A DNA stretch of 64,000 nucleotides from contig NZ_JBHSNF010000001.1 of the NCBI RefSeq assembly GCF_042657065.1, positions 1 to 64,000 on the forward strand. The letters run 5' to 3'. Position 1 is the stretch's first letter. The number at the start of each line of letters is the position of its first letter. Under the pieces are notes generated by a model. That model did not search any database, had not been told where the DNA came from, and worked only from the letters and a program-made list of their open reading frames with translations. The stretch comes from Rhodanobacter ginsengisoli (GTDB taxonomy: Bacteria > Pseudomonadota > Gammaproteobacteria > Xanthomonadales > Rhodanobacteraceae). Both the position numbers and the translations under genes were made by a program. This document shows positions 1 to 7,890 of this stretch, piece by piece.

Positions 1-103
1 CATCCGATCACACGGAACCACCAAAATGGCCTCGTCGAACAACGCGATTCGACTGCCGCCGTTTTGGCCGTCTATCCGTTCGCGAAAAGGACTTTTTCTA
101 CAG
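1..103. other. Sequence flanking the last attC site, no gene seen
   Basis: No reading frame is convincing in these bases. The stretch next to the attC site contains a CTGTAGAAAAAGTCC-like string on the minus strand, of a kind I associate with insertion-sequence ends, but I cannot assign a family. It may equally be the start of a further cassette that runs off the window. Confidence 0.3.
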
Positions 104-163
104 CCTCAACGCTGGAGTTAAGCGGCGCGCGTCAGCGCGTCCGCCTTGAACGAGATGTTAGGC
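104..163 (-). repeat. attC site 1
   Basis: On the minus strand it opens with GCCTAAC (163-157) and ends with GTTGAGG (110-104). The closing core departs from GTTRRRY at its last base. The two arms fold into the usual imperfect hairpin (CAAGGCGGACGCGC paired with GCGCGCCGCTTAACTCC). It closes the cassette with the 158-499 gene, whose TAA stop lies in its first core. Confidence 0.85.
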
Positions 164-499
164 CTCGACGAATGTGCCGCCCGTAGCGAAGTGGCGAACA
201 AGTGACATGGCAAGAAAACCATAAACTGTCTCGGGTGGAGAGTCGTTGGGCACGTAGCGAATGTGTGTGGCGGAGTACGAAGTGCCGAGCTCTTGGTTGA
301 CTGCTGCAAGCCCTTCAAGAACGGCCACTAAAACCTTGTTGAGATCGAGAGTCTCGTGGTTGAAGGAGCGGCGACCAGGCAAACACTCCACGACTGGAGA
401 TGCTGCGGCGCCAGTGCTGAGGCGCAGCTGCAGCAGATTGTCGTGCGAGCCTGTGATGCGAGCCACGCTGAGAAGATCACCTTTGCGTACAAACTGCAT
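158..499 (-). CDS. Integron cassette protein, unknown function
   Basis: Predicted 113-residue protein starting MQFVRKGDLLSV. I do not recognise its family. It is soluble, with no membrane segment or signal peptide, and contains a central LNKVLVAVLEGLAAVNQEL helix-like stretch. The start at 499 is chosen because it sits just inside the cassette, 6 bases from the neighbouring attC; the same frame stays open upstream through attC site 2, but that would cross a cassette boundary. The TAA stop falls inside attC site 1, a typical cassette layout. Such genes are normally expressed from a promoter at the head of the array, which is not identified here. Confidence 0.65.
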   Translation of the reverse strand: MQFVRKGDLLSVARITGSHDNLLQLRLSTGAAASPVVECLPGRRSFNHETLDLNKVLVAVLEGLAAVNQELGTSYSATHIRYVPNDSPPETVYGFLAMSLVRHFATGGTFVEA

Positions 500-504
500 A
501 TGAG

Positions 505-567
505 GCCTAACGCTGGAGTTAAGCGGCGCGCGGCTTTTCGCGCGTCCGCTTGGACGAGATGTTAGAC
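505..567 (-). repeat. attC site 2
   Basis: Reads GTCTAAC (567-561) to GTTAGGC (511-505) on the minus strand, with the same inner arms as the other sites and a slightly longer loop (GCGAAAAGCCGCGC). It closes the gene-less cassette to its right. Confidence 0.88.
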
Positions 568-764
568 GGTTGCGACGCTGCACGCTCGGGCGACAACAAC
601 GAGCCGACGAGCGAAAAGCATGAGCAACCGACTACCCCAAAACAACCAGCTCTGAAAGCTGCCGGCTTGCCGCGATGCTACGGAAAAAAGCTGCTGAAGC
701 GAAACACTGCACGTTGCCGCGAGGCTGGACGAAGAACACCAAACAAAAGACCTACACGGCTACC
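568..764 (-). other. Cassette without a recognisable gene
   Basis: The cassette between attC sites 3 and 2 is only about 260 bp including its attC. No minus-strand frame longer than a few dozen codons with a good start is visible. The plus-strand frame that crosses it runs straight through both attC sites and is rejected. ORF-less cassettes are known in chromosomal integrons and may carry promoters or small RNAs; neither can be demonstrated here. Confidence 0.55.
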
Positions 765-824
765 GACTAACGCTGGAGTTAAGCGGCGCGCGGTACGCGC
801 GTCCGCTTGGACGAGTAGTTAGGC
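765..824 (-). repeat. attC site 3
   Basis: Reads GCCTAAC (824-818) to GTTAGTC (771-765) on the minus strand. The inner arms CCAAGCGGACGCGCG and CGCGCGCCGCTTAACTCC pair well. It closes the cassette with the 819-1148 gene, whose stop codon overlaps the first core. Confidence 0.88.
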
Positions 825-1148
825 AACAGGGTCACCTAGGGACAAGTGTACGTTCTGATCGGCCGCCTCGTGACCTAACGAGTTGATGACATCTAGAGCT
901 TCAGCGGATACACCTTCGCAACAACTCACAAAGATGCGAACCTGACCTTTGCCGTACTGGTCGATGAAGTCGCTGCCGGTGATGGCGCTGAGGTAGCCAC
1001 GAACCTTTCTGGCGAGGCGTGAAAGAGTTTCCGCGGAATTGTCGAGAGGTCCGCTGCATGCAACGACAGTATCGATGCCTCCATCCTTGCGGACACCGAT
1101 GATATCGAACAGGTCGATGTCTGCGATTGGCGATTCGGGAAGACTCAT
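819..1148 (-). CDS. Integron cassette protein, DUF6572-like
   Basis: A 109-residue soluble protein starting MSLPESPIADIDLFDIIGVR. The pattern of an N-terminal xDIIGVRKDGGIDTVV strand, then helices and a VRIFVSC strand, resembles the small DUF6572 family, which I recall as short cytoplasmic proteins of unknown role. This is recognition from memory, not a search. The TAA stop lies inside attC site 3 and the start is 6 bases from attC site 4, so gene and cassette coincide. Function unknown. Confidence 0.75.
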   Translation of the reverse strand: MSLPESPIADIDLFDIIGVRKDGGIDTVVACSGPLDNSAETLSRLARKVRGYLSAITGSDFIDQYGKGQVRIFVSCCEGVSAEALDVINSLGHEAADQNVHLSLGDPVA

Positions 1149-1153
1149 GCAGT

Positions 1154-1212
1154 GCCTAACGCTGGAGTTAAGCGGCGCCGGTACGGCGTCCGCCTTGAAC
1201 GAGTAGTTAGGT
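1154..1212 (-). repeat. attC site 4
   Basis: Reads ACCTAAC (1212-1206) to GTTAGGC (1160-1154) on the minus strand, with arms CAAGGCGGACGCCG and CGGCGCCGCTTAACTCC. It closes the first cassette of the array. Confidence 0.88.
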
Positions 1213-1215
1213 GTG

Positions 1216-1509
1216 CTAGCGAGCGACGGAATACGCCAGACAGGCCACCAACCCGATAAGTAGCGCAGCTAAGACTACGGCAATTTTGTTACCCACGGGG
1301 CTGCCCGCCACGTATGACTCTGGCCTCTCGTATAGCTGCCGCCACTGAGCGTAAAGCTCAATGCCGAGAGCGATGAACAAGGGCAGCGAAGCCAGCACAA
1401 GCAAGAATTTGAATGCACCAGAATCCGAGTCTGAAGGGGCTAGCCATAACGCAATTGGCCAGGTAACCAAGGTCAGTGCCGCGACTTTCCATTTCACCGC
1501 AACATTCAC
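1216..1509 (-). CDS. Integron cassette membrane protein, unknown
   Basis: A 97-residue protein with three likely membrane segments: about residues 8-24, 34-50 and 76-95. A polar loop (QWRQLYERPESY) lies between the last two. The start is a GTG at 1509, six bases inside the cassette boundary. The TAG stop at 1216-1218 abuts attC site 4. I do not recognise a family. As the first cassette it would be closest to the missing attI promoter. Confidence 0.68.
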   Translation of the reverse strand: MNVAVKWKVAALTLVTWPIALWLAPSDSDSGAFKFLLVLASLPLFIALGIELYAQWRQLYERPESYVAGSPVGNKIAVVLAALLIGLVACLAYSVAR

Positions 1510-1514
1510 GAGAC

Positions 1515-1856
1515 ACCCAACGCTTAGTAGACCCCAAAAGTGGGGTGTTGCGCCGAGTATGCGCAGGCTGTGAATGGCCGCGCAAGGCTCAGGTCTTCCA
1601 GCTTGATCAACGACTTGTGCAGCCGCTGGAGTATTTTCGACGTATCGGGGTAGCTGCGTTATGCGGCAATTGTTGGGGTGTATGAGTTACGCAGGCAGAA
1701 GTGGGGGTGTAACAGCCCCCGAAATGCTGTCTGAGCGGGATTCGGGTGTGTGATCAAAGTTCCGCATACCCAGTCCACTCAAACAACTTCATCCCCTGAC
1801 TTCCGCGCCTTTGCTGCCTGGGTGACGCGCCGTCTCGTCTGCTCGGCGAACGCTCC
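1515..1856. other. Right boundary of the array, non-coding
   Basis: The core GTTGGGT (1521-1515, minus strand) marks the outer edge of the first cassette. Beyond it only AGC still matches an attC end, so this is either an attI or a truncated attC. Two short hairpins follow: ACCCC/GGGGT at 1531-1546 and GGGGG/CCCCC at 1703-1720. No integrase or other gene is seen before the flavoenzyme stop at 1857. Confidence 0.5.
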
Positions 1857-3920
1857 TCATCCCGGCGCCGCGCTGTGGAAGTGCCGCTTGAACGACACCT
1901 CGCCCGTCACCGGCTCTTCCAGTTCCCGCGCATAGCGATGCCCCGCGTATACCGCATGCGCGATCAGGCCGGGCGCTTCGGCGTCGCCGATGCAGCGCAG
2001 GGTGCGGATGCCGGCGTCGGGCCAGCTGGCTTCTCGCAGCAGCAGGTCCTGGTACAGCGCGTCGTGCGGCAGGCGGGCGGTGATGGTGACGATCGCGTCG
2101 CAGCCAAGCTCGCGCCGGTGGCCGCTCCATACGTCTTCCAGGGTCAGCGTGGTGCCGGTGAAGCCGACGATGTCGTGCGACACGATCGGTTCGATCCCGA
2201 GTTCGGCCAGGCGCATGCGGATGTGCCGGTAGTCGAGCGTGTGCTGGCTCCACGGGGCGATGTTGTCGTCGGCGGTGAGGTAGGTCACGTCGCAATCGTG
2301 CTGGCGCAACGTCTCGGCGATCACGCTGGCGAGATAGAAGCCGTCGTCGTCGAGGACGACGACGCGGCCTTCGGGCAAACGGCCGTCCATGATGTCGTCG
2401 GGGGTGAACACGCGGGGGTTGCCGGCAAAGCCGGCGATGCCCAGGCCGTTGCTGCGGCCGTAGCCGTCGCGGCGCCAGTGGCAGCCGGTGGCGAGCACCA
2501 CGTGTTCGGCGGCGAAGTCGAGCACGTCCTGCGCGCTCATCATCGACTCGCGGTAGATCGCCACGTTGCCCATCTTGTTGATCTGGCCCGTGCGCCAGTC
2601 GCGTACACGCGCCCATTCGGCCAGGCCCGGCAGGCGCGCTTCGCGGGTGACGCGGCCACCGAGCTCGCGGCGCGCCTCGGCCAGGCTCACTTCGTAGCCG
2701 CGCTGGCCCAGCGCGCGGGCGGCCTCGAGTCCGGCCGGGCCGCCGCCGACCACCAGCACGCGGCTGGCCGAGCGCTTCGGCGCGATCCGTTCGGGATGCC
2801 AGCCCTTGCGCCATTCCTCGCCCATGGTCGGGTTCTGCGTGCAGCGGATCGGCGAGATCGTCATGTCGCCGGAGACGCAGATGTTGCAGCCGATGCATTC
2901 GCGGATGTCGTCGATGCGACCTTCCTCGATCTTCCTCGGCAGGAACGGGTCGGCGATCGACGGGCGCGCGGCGCCGATCATGTCCAGCACGCCGCGCTTG
3001 AGCTGCGCCACCATCGTGTCCGGCGAGGTGAAGCGGCCCACGCCGACCACCGGCTTGCTGGTGGTCTTCTTGACGAAGGCGATGAACGGCTCCTGCGCGC
3101 CCTCGGGGGCGAAGCGCGAGGGCACCGAGTCGTTGTACCAGGCGGCGACGTTGACGTCCCACAGGTCGGGCAGTTCGGCCAGCATCCCGACGATGTCGTG
3201 CGCTTCGGCCAGCTCCACGCCGCCGGGCCCCAGCAGCTCCTCGGTGGCGAAACGCAGGGCCACGCCGCAGGTGTCGCCGACCGCGTCCTTCGTGTCCTCG
3301 AGCACCTCGCGCAGCAGGCGCACGCGGTTCTCCAGCGAGCCGCCGTATTCGTCGCTGCGCTGGTTGCGCCGGCGCTGCAGGAAGTGCATCGCCAGCGACA
3401 GGTCATGCGCGGCATACACGTAGATGATGTCCATGCCGGCCCGCTTGCCGCGGATCGCCGCCTCGCGGTGCCAGCGCCGGTATTCGCGGATGTCGTGCTT
3501 CGTCATCGCCCGCGCCTGCGAGGGATAACCGTATTTGGACGGCTGGTGCGAAGGCGCCAGCAACACCTCGCGCGAGTACAGGTTCGACGCGGTCGGGCCG
3601 TTGTGCGACAGCTCCAGCGCGGCCAGCGCGCCATGCGCGTGCACCTTGTCGCACATCAGCGCCAGCGCGGGGATGTCGCGGTCGTCCCACAGCCGCGCCT
3701 CGACGTAAGGCGTGAGGTCGCCGCTGGGATGGATCTCGCATTCCTCGGTGGAGATCACCGCCCAGCCGCCCTCGGCCTTGATCTCGCGCATCGCCGCATG
3801 GGCCAGCGGCATCGCGTGGCCCATGCCGTTGCAGTGCGGCACCTGGAAGAAGCGGTTCTTCGCCGTCACCGGACCGATCGCGACCGGGGTGAACAGAATG
3901 TCGTAACGCGGGTCGCGCAT
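1857..3920 (-). CDS. TMADH/DgcA-family iron-sulfur flavoprotein (amine N-demethylase)
   Basis: A 687-residue cytoplasmic flavoenzyme matching trimethylamine dehydrogenase along its length: an FMN-binding TIM barrel, a 4Fe-4S cluster motif CIGCNIC with a fourth Cys 12 residues on, and a C-terminal dinucleotide-binding half (VLVVGGGPAGLEAARALG). Cys30 in QVPHC is the residue that binds FMN covalently in TMADH, and the YVYAAH active-site motif is kept. Tyr60 of the TMADH substrate bowl is Glu60 here, and the Trp of the second bowl motif is not conserved. The substrate is therefore probably not trimethylamine. Relatives demethylate dimethylglycine or N-methylprolines. The ATG at 3920 gives TMADH-like numbering. 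It lies 5 bp after the permease gene, the last of a three-gene operon. Confidence 0.88.
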   Translation of the reverse strand: MRDPRYDILFTPVAIGPVTAKNRFFQVPHCNGMGHAMPLAHAAMREIKAEGGWAVISTEECEIHPSGDLTPYVEARLWDDRDIPALALMCDKVHAHGALAALELSHNGPTASNLYSREVLLAPSHQPSKYGYPSQARAMTKHDIREYRRWHREAAIRGKRAGMDIIYVYAAHDLSLAMHFLQRRRNQRSDEYGGSLENRVRLLREVLEDTKDAVGDTCGVALRFATEELLGPGGVELAEAHDIVGMLAELPDLWDVNVAAWYNDSVPSRFAPEGAQEPFIAFVKKTTSKPVVGVGRFTSPDTMVAQLKRGVLDMIGAARPSIADPFLPRKIEEGRIDDIRECIGCNICVSGDMTISPIRCTQNPTMGEEWRKGWHPERIAPKRSASRVLVVGGGPAGLEAARALGQRGYEVSLAEARRELGGRVTREARLPGLAEWARVRDWRTGQINKMGNVAIYRESMMSAQDVLDFAAEHVVLATGCHWRRDGYGRSNGLGIAGFAGNPRVFTPDDIMDGRLPEGRVVVLDDDGFYLASVIAETLRQHDCDVTYLTADDNIAPWSQHTLDYRHIRMRLAELGIEPIVSHDIVGFTGTTLTLEDVWSGHRRELGCDAIVTITARLPHDALYQDLLLREASWPDAGIRTLRCIGDAEAPGLIAHAVYAGHRYARELEEPVTGEVSFKRHFHSAAPG

Positions 3921-3925
3921 CGTGG

Positions 3926-5251
3926 TCAGACCTTGGCGGTGAGTGTGGCCCGGCGGCGCAACCGCATGAACGCATAAAGCGGCAGGCCGGCCGCGCCCAA
4001 CGCCAGAGCGTACAGGAACGGTTCGCGCCCGATGCCGATGAAGGCGAAGATCACATACAGCGAGGCGATGCCCGCCACGAGCAGCACGTTGCGCCCCACG
4101 CCGGTCACCACGCCGCGCCGCCACAGCACGGCCAGTCCGATCGCGCAGCACAGGTACAGCGGCAGGTTCGCCGCGGTGACGACGCGGGTGAGGAAGGTGA
4201 ACGCGGCCACCAGCGACTGGCTGTAGCTCATCCAGATCATCACCGAGGCCAGCGCGCCGGTGACCAGCAACGCCACCGCCGGAGCGCCGTGCCGGTTGTT
4301 GCGCGAGAACACCGCCGGCAGCACGCCGTTGCTTGCCATCGTGCGGGTCAGCTCGCCGACCAGCAGGGTCCAGCCGTTCAGCGCACCCAGCCCGCTGATC
4401 ACCACGAACAGCGCCAGCCAGCGGCCGAAGCCGACGCTGCCGAAGCGATCCATCAGCAGCGAGAACGGGGCGCTCGCGTCGGCCAGTTCGTGCTGGTTGA
4501 TCAGCAGCAGCGGCACGGTGGAGACGATGATGTAGATGATCGCGGTCAGCACCGTGCCGGCCATGGTGGCGCGCGGAATCGTGCGGCCGGGGTCGTCCAC
4601 CCGCGCCGCCGGCACGCTGGCCGATTCGATGCCCAGCATCGCGAACAGCGCGATGGTCGACGCCGCCATCACCGCACTCAGGGTGATCGGCGTGCTGGGC
4701 GGCTGGGCGACATAGCTGGCGGGCGAGGTGACCAGCACCCAGCCGCCGAGCAGGGCGATCGCCAGCATCGGCAGCAGTTTCAGCGCGGTGGTCACGATCT
4801 GCACGCCGCCGCCGGTGCGCACACCGAACAGGTTGACGATCACCAGCGACCACAGCAGCCCGCCGGCGAACAGCGCCGGCTGGATCGCGCCCAGCGCCGG
4901 AAACACCACCGTGATGTAGCCGACCACGCCGGTCGCCAGCGCGGCATTGGTCAGCCACAGCGAGACCCAGTACGCCCACAGCGCCATGTAGGCGGGCAGC
5001 TCGCCCAGGGTCTCGCGGATGTAGCCGTACGGGCCCTCGGCATCCGGCAGGGTCTGTGCCAGATGTGCGAACACCCGGGCCAGGGTGAGGCAGCCGAACA
5101 GGGTGATGCTCCAGCCGATCAGCGCGTTGAATCCGTACGGCGCCAGCGACGCGGGCAGCAGGAAGATGCCCATCCCGATCACGTTGCCCACCACCAGCGC
5201 GGTGCAGGTCCAGAAGCCGATCTTCTTGTTGTCGCTCGTGGCGGTCGTCAT
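3926..5251 (-). CDS. APC-family amino acid/amine permease
   Basis: A 441-residue integral membrane protein with about 12 hydrophobic segments. Near the N-terminus it carries the APC signature GNVIGMGIFLLPASL in the first helix, as in the basic amino acid/polyamine antiporters AdiC and PotE. It probably moves an amino acid or amine across the inner membrane; substrate and mode (uptake or exchange) cannot be read from sequence. It is placed 4 bp after the amidohydrolase and 5 bp before the flavoenzyme, so a role in feeding the latter is likely. This is inference from context. Confidence 0.85.
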   Translation of the reverse strand: MTTATSDNKKIGFWTCTALVVGNVIGMGIFLLPASLAPYGFNALIGWSITLFGCLTLARVFAHLAQTLPDAEGPYGYIRETLGELPAYMALWAYWVSLWLTNAALATGVVGYITVVFPALGAIQPALFAGGLLWSLVIVNLFGVRTGGGVQIVTTALKLLPMLAIALLGGWVLVTSPASYVAQPPSTPITLSAVMAASTIALFAMLGIESASVPAARVDDPGRTIPRATMAGTVLTAIIYIIVSTVPLLLINQHELADASAPFSLLMDRFGSVGFGRWLALFVVISGLGALNGWTLLVGELTRTMASNGVLPAVFSRNNRHGAPAVALLVTGALASVMIWMSYSQSLVAAFTFLTRVVTAANLPLYLCCAIGLAVLWRRGVVTGVGRNVLLVAGIASLYVIFAFIGIGREPFLYALALGAAGLPLYAFMRLRRRATLTAKV

Positions 5252-5255
5252 CGGC

Positions 5256-6575
5256 TCAGGGCTCCAGTGAAACGGGCTGGCCGATCTTCATCACGCCGCG
5301 CACCTGGCGCAGGCAGGCGATGTCCTTCAGCGGGTTGCAGGCGACCGCCAGCATGTCGGCGGACTTGCCCGGCGCGATCGAGCCCAGCTCGTTTTCCTTG
5401 CCCAGCAGCTGTGCCGCGTTGATCGTGGCCGAGCGGATCGCCTGCAGCGGGGTCATGCCGTAGCGCACCATGTAGGCGAACTGCCTGGCGTTGTCGCCGT
5501 GCGGGTAGACCCCGGCGTCGGTGCCGAAGGCCATGTGCACGCCGGCCTTGACTGCCTTGCGGAAGCCTTCGCGTTGCGCCTCGGTGGTCTCCTCGTTCTT
5601 GCGCAGGATCTCCGCCGACCAGCCGTCGCGGCGACCGACGGCCTCGATGTAGTCGCCGTCGTAGATGTCGGCCACCAGCCAGGTGCCGTGCTGCTTCATC
5701 AGCGCGATGCCCTCGTCGTCGATCAGCGAGCCGTGCTCGATCGAGCGCACGCCGGCGCGCACCGCACGCTTGATGCCTTCGGCGCCGTGCGCATGGGCGG
5801 CGACGAACTTGCCGCGCCGGGCGGCTTCGGTCACGGCGGCGCGAATCTCGGCCTCGCTGTACTCGGGTTTGCCCGGCTCGGTGCCGGCGGTGAGTACGGC
5901 GCCGGTGGCGATCAGCTTGATCAGGTCGGCGCCGTGGTCGAGGATCAGGTCGACGTGCCTGCGCACATCGTCCGGCCCCTTCGACACGCCGCGGCGGAAC
6001 TCCGGTGGCACCCCGGTGCCGGGCGGCAGGCCGGTGATCTCGCCGCCGCCGCCAGGCACGGTGATGTAAGCCCCCGCGACGAACATCCGCGGGCCGGGAA
6101 TCTCGCCGGCGTCGATCGCATCGCGCAGTGCGATGTCGGCGAAGCCGCGGTAGACGCCGACGTCGCGCACCGTGGTGAAGCCGGCCTGCAGCGTCTTGCG
6201 CGCGTTCATCGCGCCGATGAACGCCTGCTGCGCCGGGCTGATCTTCAGCGGCGCGCCGACGTCGGCGGTTTCCGCTTCCTCGGAGATGTGGGTGTGCATG
6301 TCCATCAACCCCGGCACCACCGTGTACGCGGACCAGTCGAGCTGGCGCGCGGTACCCGCGGCGGCCGCGCTCCACGGCGCGATCGAGCGGATGCGGCCGT
6401 CCTCGATCCGCACGGCCTGGTCGCTGAGCATGCGACCGCTGTCGACGTCGAGCAGGTGACCGGCGTGCACGACCAGCGATTCGCCCGCGAGGACGGCCGG
6501 GCTGGCGCCGAGCAGGGCCAGGCACAGGACAGGCGCCACAAGCATTGGCAACAGGGCGGAAGCAGGGGATTTCAT
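5256..6575 (-). CDS. Exported metal-dependent amidohydrolase (Xaa-Pro dipeptidase-like)
   Basis: A 439-residue protein with a signal peptide (MKSPASALLPMLVAPVLCLALLG-type, cleavage near residue 30). The amidohydrolase fold shows the metal-binding motif DMHTHI, a lysine in DLIKL that would be the bridging ligand, AAHAHG, SIEHG and GTDAG. Relatives annotated as imidazolonepropionase-like enzymes include dipeptidases releasing proline or hydroxyproline, and N-acyl amino acid hydrolases. The start at 6575 is chosen for the signal peptide; the open frame extends further upstream without one. It is first in an operon with a permease and a demethylase-like flavoenzyme, suggesting hydrolysis outside the cytoplasm followed by import. 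Confidence 0.85.
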   Translation of the reverse strand: MKSPASALLPMLVAPVLCLALLGASPAVLAGESLVVHAGHLLDVDSGRMLSDQAVRIEDGRIRSIAPWSAAAAGTARQLDWSAYTVVPGLMDMHTHISEEAETADVGAPLKISPAQQAFIGAMNARKTLQAGFTTVRDVGVYRGFADIALRDAIDAGEIPGPRMFVAGAYITVPGGGGEITGLPPGTGVPPEFRRGVSKGPDDVRRHVDLILDHGADLIKLIATGAVLTAGTEPGKPEYSEAEIRAAVTEAARRGKFVAAHAHGAEGIKRAVRAGVRSIEHGSLIDDEGIALMKQHGTWLVADIYDGDYIEAVGRRDGWSAEILRKNEETTEAQREGFRKAVKAGVHMAFGTDAGVYPHGDNARQFAYMVRYGMTPLQAIRSATINAAQLLGKENELGSIAPGKSADMLAVACNPLKDIACLRQVRGVMKIGQPVSLEP

Positions 6576-6721
6576 GGCGTGACTCCGTGGTCGGTGGATG
6601 CCGTGCACAACAGTTGAGGGGAATGTCGAAAACCGATGTCGTGCCGGTCGCCACGACGGCCGGCACGGCCACCGTAGCGGATTAGACTGGCAGCACCATC
6701 GGCCACGGTTCCGGAGTATCC
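6576..6721. promoter_or_regulatory. Divergent promoter region
   Basis: This 146-bp gap separates the minus-strand amidohydrolase operon from the plus-strand DmpA-type peptidase and must hold promoters for both. I see no clear operator palindrome. A CGGAG ribosome-binding site lies just before the 6722 start. Confidence 0.4.
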
Positions 6722-7879
6722 ATGTCCCGCTTCCCGCTCGCGTTCGTGCTGTGTCTGTTGTGGGGCGTTGCCACGGCCAGTGAACCCCGTGCACGCGATC
6801 TCGGCGTGCCGTTCGATGGTACGCCGGGACCGCTCGACGCGATCACCGATGTCGCCGGCGTCACGGTCGGCCAGGTCACCCTGATCCAGGACCTGCCCAA
6901 CGGCCACAAGGTGCGCACCGGGGTCACCGCGATCCTGCCGCGCGGACACGACACGTACGACATCCCGGTGTTCGGCGCCTGGTTCGCGCTCAACGGCAAC
7001 GGCGAGATGACCGGCACCGCCTGGCTGCAGGAATCCGGCCAGCTGGAAGGTCCGGTGATGCTGACCAATACCCACAGCGTGGGCGTGGTGCGCGATGCGG
7101 TGATCGCCGAACGGGTGCGCGCCGGCGGCGCGGATTCGTCCGGCTACTGGTGGTCGCTGCCGGTGGTGGCCGAAACCTGGGACGGCGAGCTCAACGACAT
7201 CAACGGCTTCCACGTGCACGCCGCGGATGCGGCCAGGGCCCTGCACGAGGCGAAGGGTGGCCCGGTCGCGGAAGGCAACGTCGGCGGCGGCACCGGCATG
7301 ATCTGCCACGAGTTCAAGTGCGGCATCGGCACGTCCTCGCGCCGGGTGAGCATCGACGGGCACGACTACACCATCGGTGCACTGGTGCAGGCCAATTACG
7401 GTTTGCGCGACAGCCTGCGCATCGCCGGCGTGCCGGTCGGCCAGTACCAGCGCAACGACCGCATCTACAGCGACACCAACCCCCATGCCGCCGACACCGG
7501 CTCGATCATCATCGTCGTCGCCACCGATGCGCCGCTGCGGCCGGACCAGTTGAAGCGCATCGCCAAACGCGCCGGCATGGGCCTGGCGCGGATGGGCAGC
7601 TACGCCGGCAATGGCTCCGGCGACATCTTCCTGGCGTTCTCGACCGCCAACGCCCAGGCGCTGCACGACAAGCCCGTGCAGCAGATGAGCTTCATCGGCA
7701 ACGACCATATCGACCCGCTGTTCGAGGCGACCGCGCAGGCGGCCGAGGAATCGATCGTCAACGCGATGATCGCCGCGCGCGACATGCAGGGCGACGACGG
7801 GCACTACGCCAGGGCGATCTCGCACCCGGCGCTGATCAAGCTGCTGAAGCGCTTCAAGCGCTACCAGCCGCCGCACTGA
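6722..7879 (+). CDS. P1-family (DmpA) aminopeptidase, exported
   Basis: A 385-residue protein of the DmpA/BapA family of N-terminal nucleophile hydrolases. A signal peptide (MSRFPLAFVLCLLWGVATAS) puts it in the periplasm. The self-processing site is visible in GIGTSSR, where the Ser after GTS-type context becomes the new N-terminal nucleophile; the preceding glycine-rich NVGGGTGM loop is also typical. Family members release D- or beta-amino acids, including beta-alanine, from peptide N-termini. Its stop is 11 bp from the stop of the convergent S9 peptidase. Context with aminotransferases and a thiolase makes a beta-amino acid substrate attractive but unproven. Confidence 0.88.
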   Translation: MSRFPLAFVLCLLWGVATASEPRARDLGVPFDGTPGPLDAITDVAGVTVGQVTLIQDLPNGHKVRTGVTAILPRGHDTYDIPVFGAWFALNGNGEMTGTAWLQESGQLEGPVMLTNTHSVGVVRDAVIAERVRAGGADSSGYWWSLPVVAETWDGELNDINGFHVHAADAARALHEAKGGPVAEGNVGGGTGMICHEFKCGIGTSSRRVSIDGHDYTIGALVQANYGLRDSLRIAGVPVGQYQRNDRIYSDTNPHAADTGSIIIVVATDAPLRPDQLKRIAKRAGMGLARMGSYAGNGSGDIFLAFSTANAQALHDKPVQQMSFIGNDHIDPLFEATAQAAEESIVNAMIAARDMQGDDGHYARAISHPALIKLLKRFKRYQPPH

Positions 7880-7890
7880 GGTCGACCGCC

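Larger units (their letters stand above)
104..1524 (-). mobile_element. Integron cassette array without integrase (CALIN-like)
   Basis: Four attC sites of about 60 bp lie at 104-163, 505-567, 765-824 and 1154-1212 and delimit four cassettes of roughly 260-400 bp. Each cassette starts with TTRRRY, and the complementary RYYYAA opens its own attC, as expected of true cassettes. Comparing the asymmetric arms with the classic aadA attC puts the array on the minus strand, so the first cassette is the rightmost, with its 5' core GTTGGGT at 1515-1521. Three cassettes carry a minus-strand gene ending at or within its attC and one has no gene. No tyrosine recombinase of the IntI type is found to the right, where it would be expected. 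The array is therefore a cluster lacking integrase, or a remnant cut from one. Confidence 0.88.

Noticed and set aside
550..822. A 90-codon plus-strand frame in the integron
   Set aside because: It crosses two attC sites and a cassette boundary and its product is not protein-like, so it is not a cassette gene.
1875..3977. A 700-codon plus-strand frame antisense to the flavoenzyme
   Set aside because: The translation is rich in Arg, Ala, Val and His with no recognisable domain, as expected of a GC-rich gene read backwards. The opposite strand carries clear TMADH motifs.
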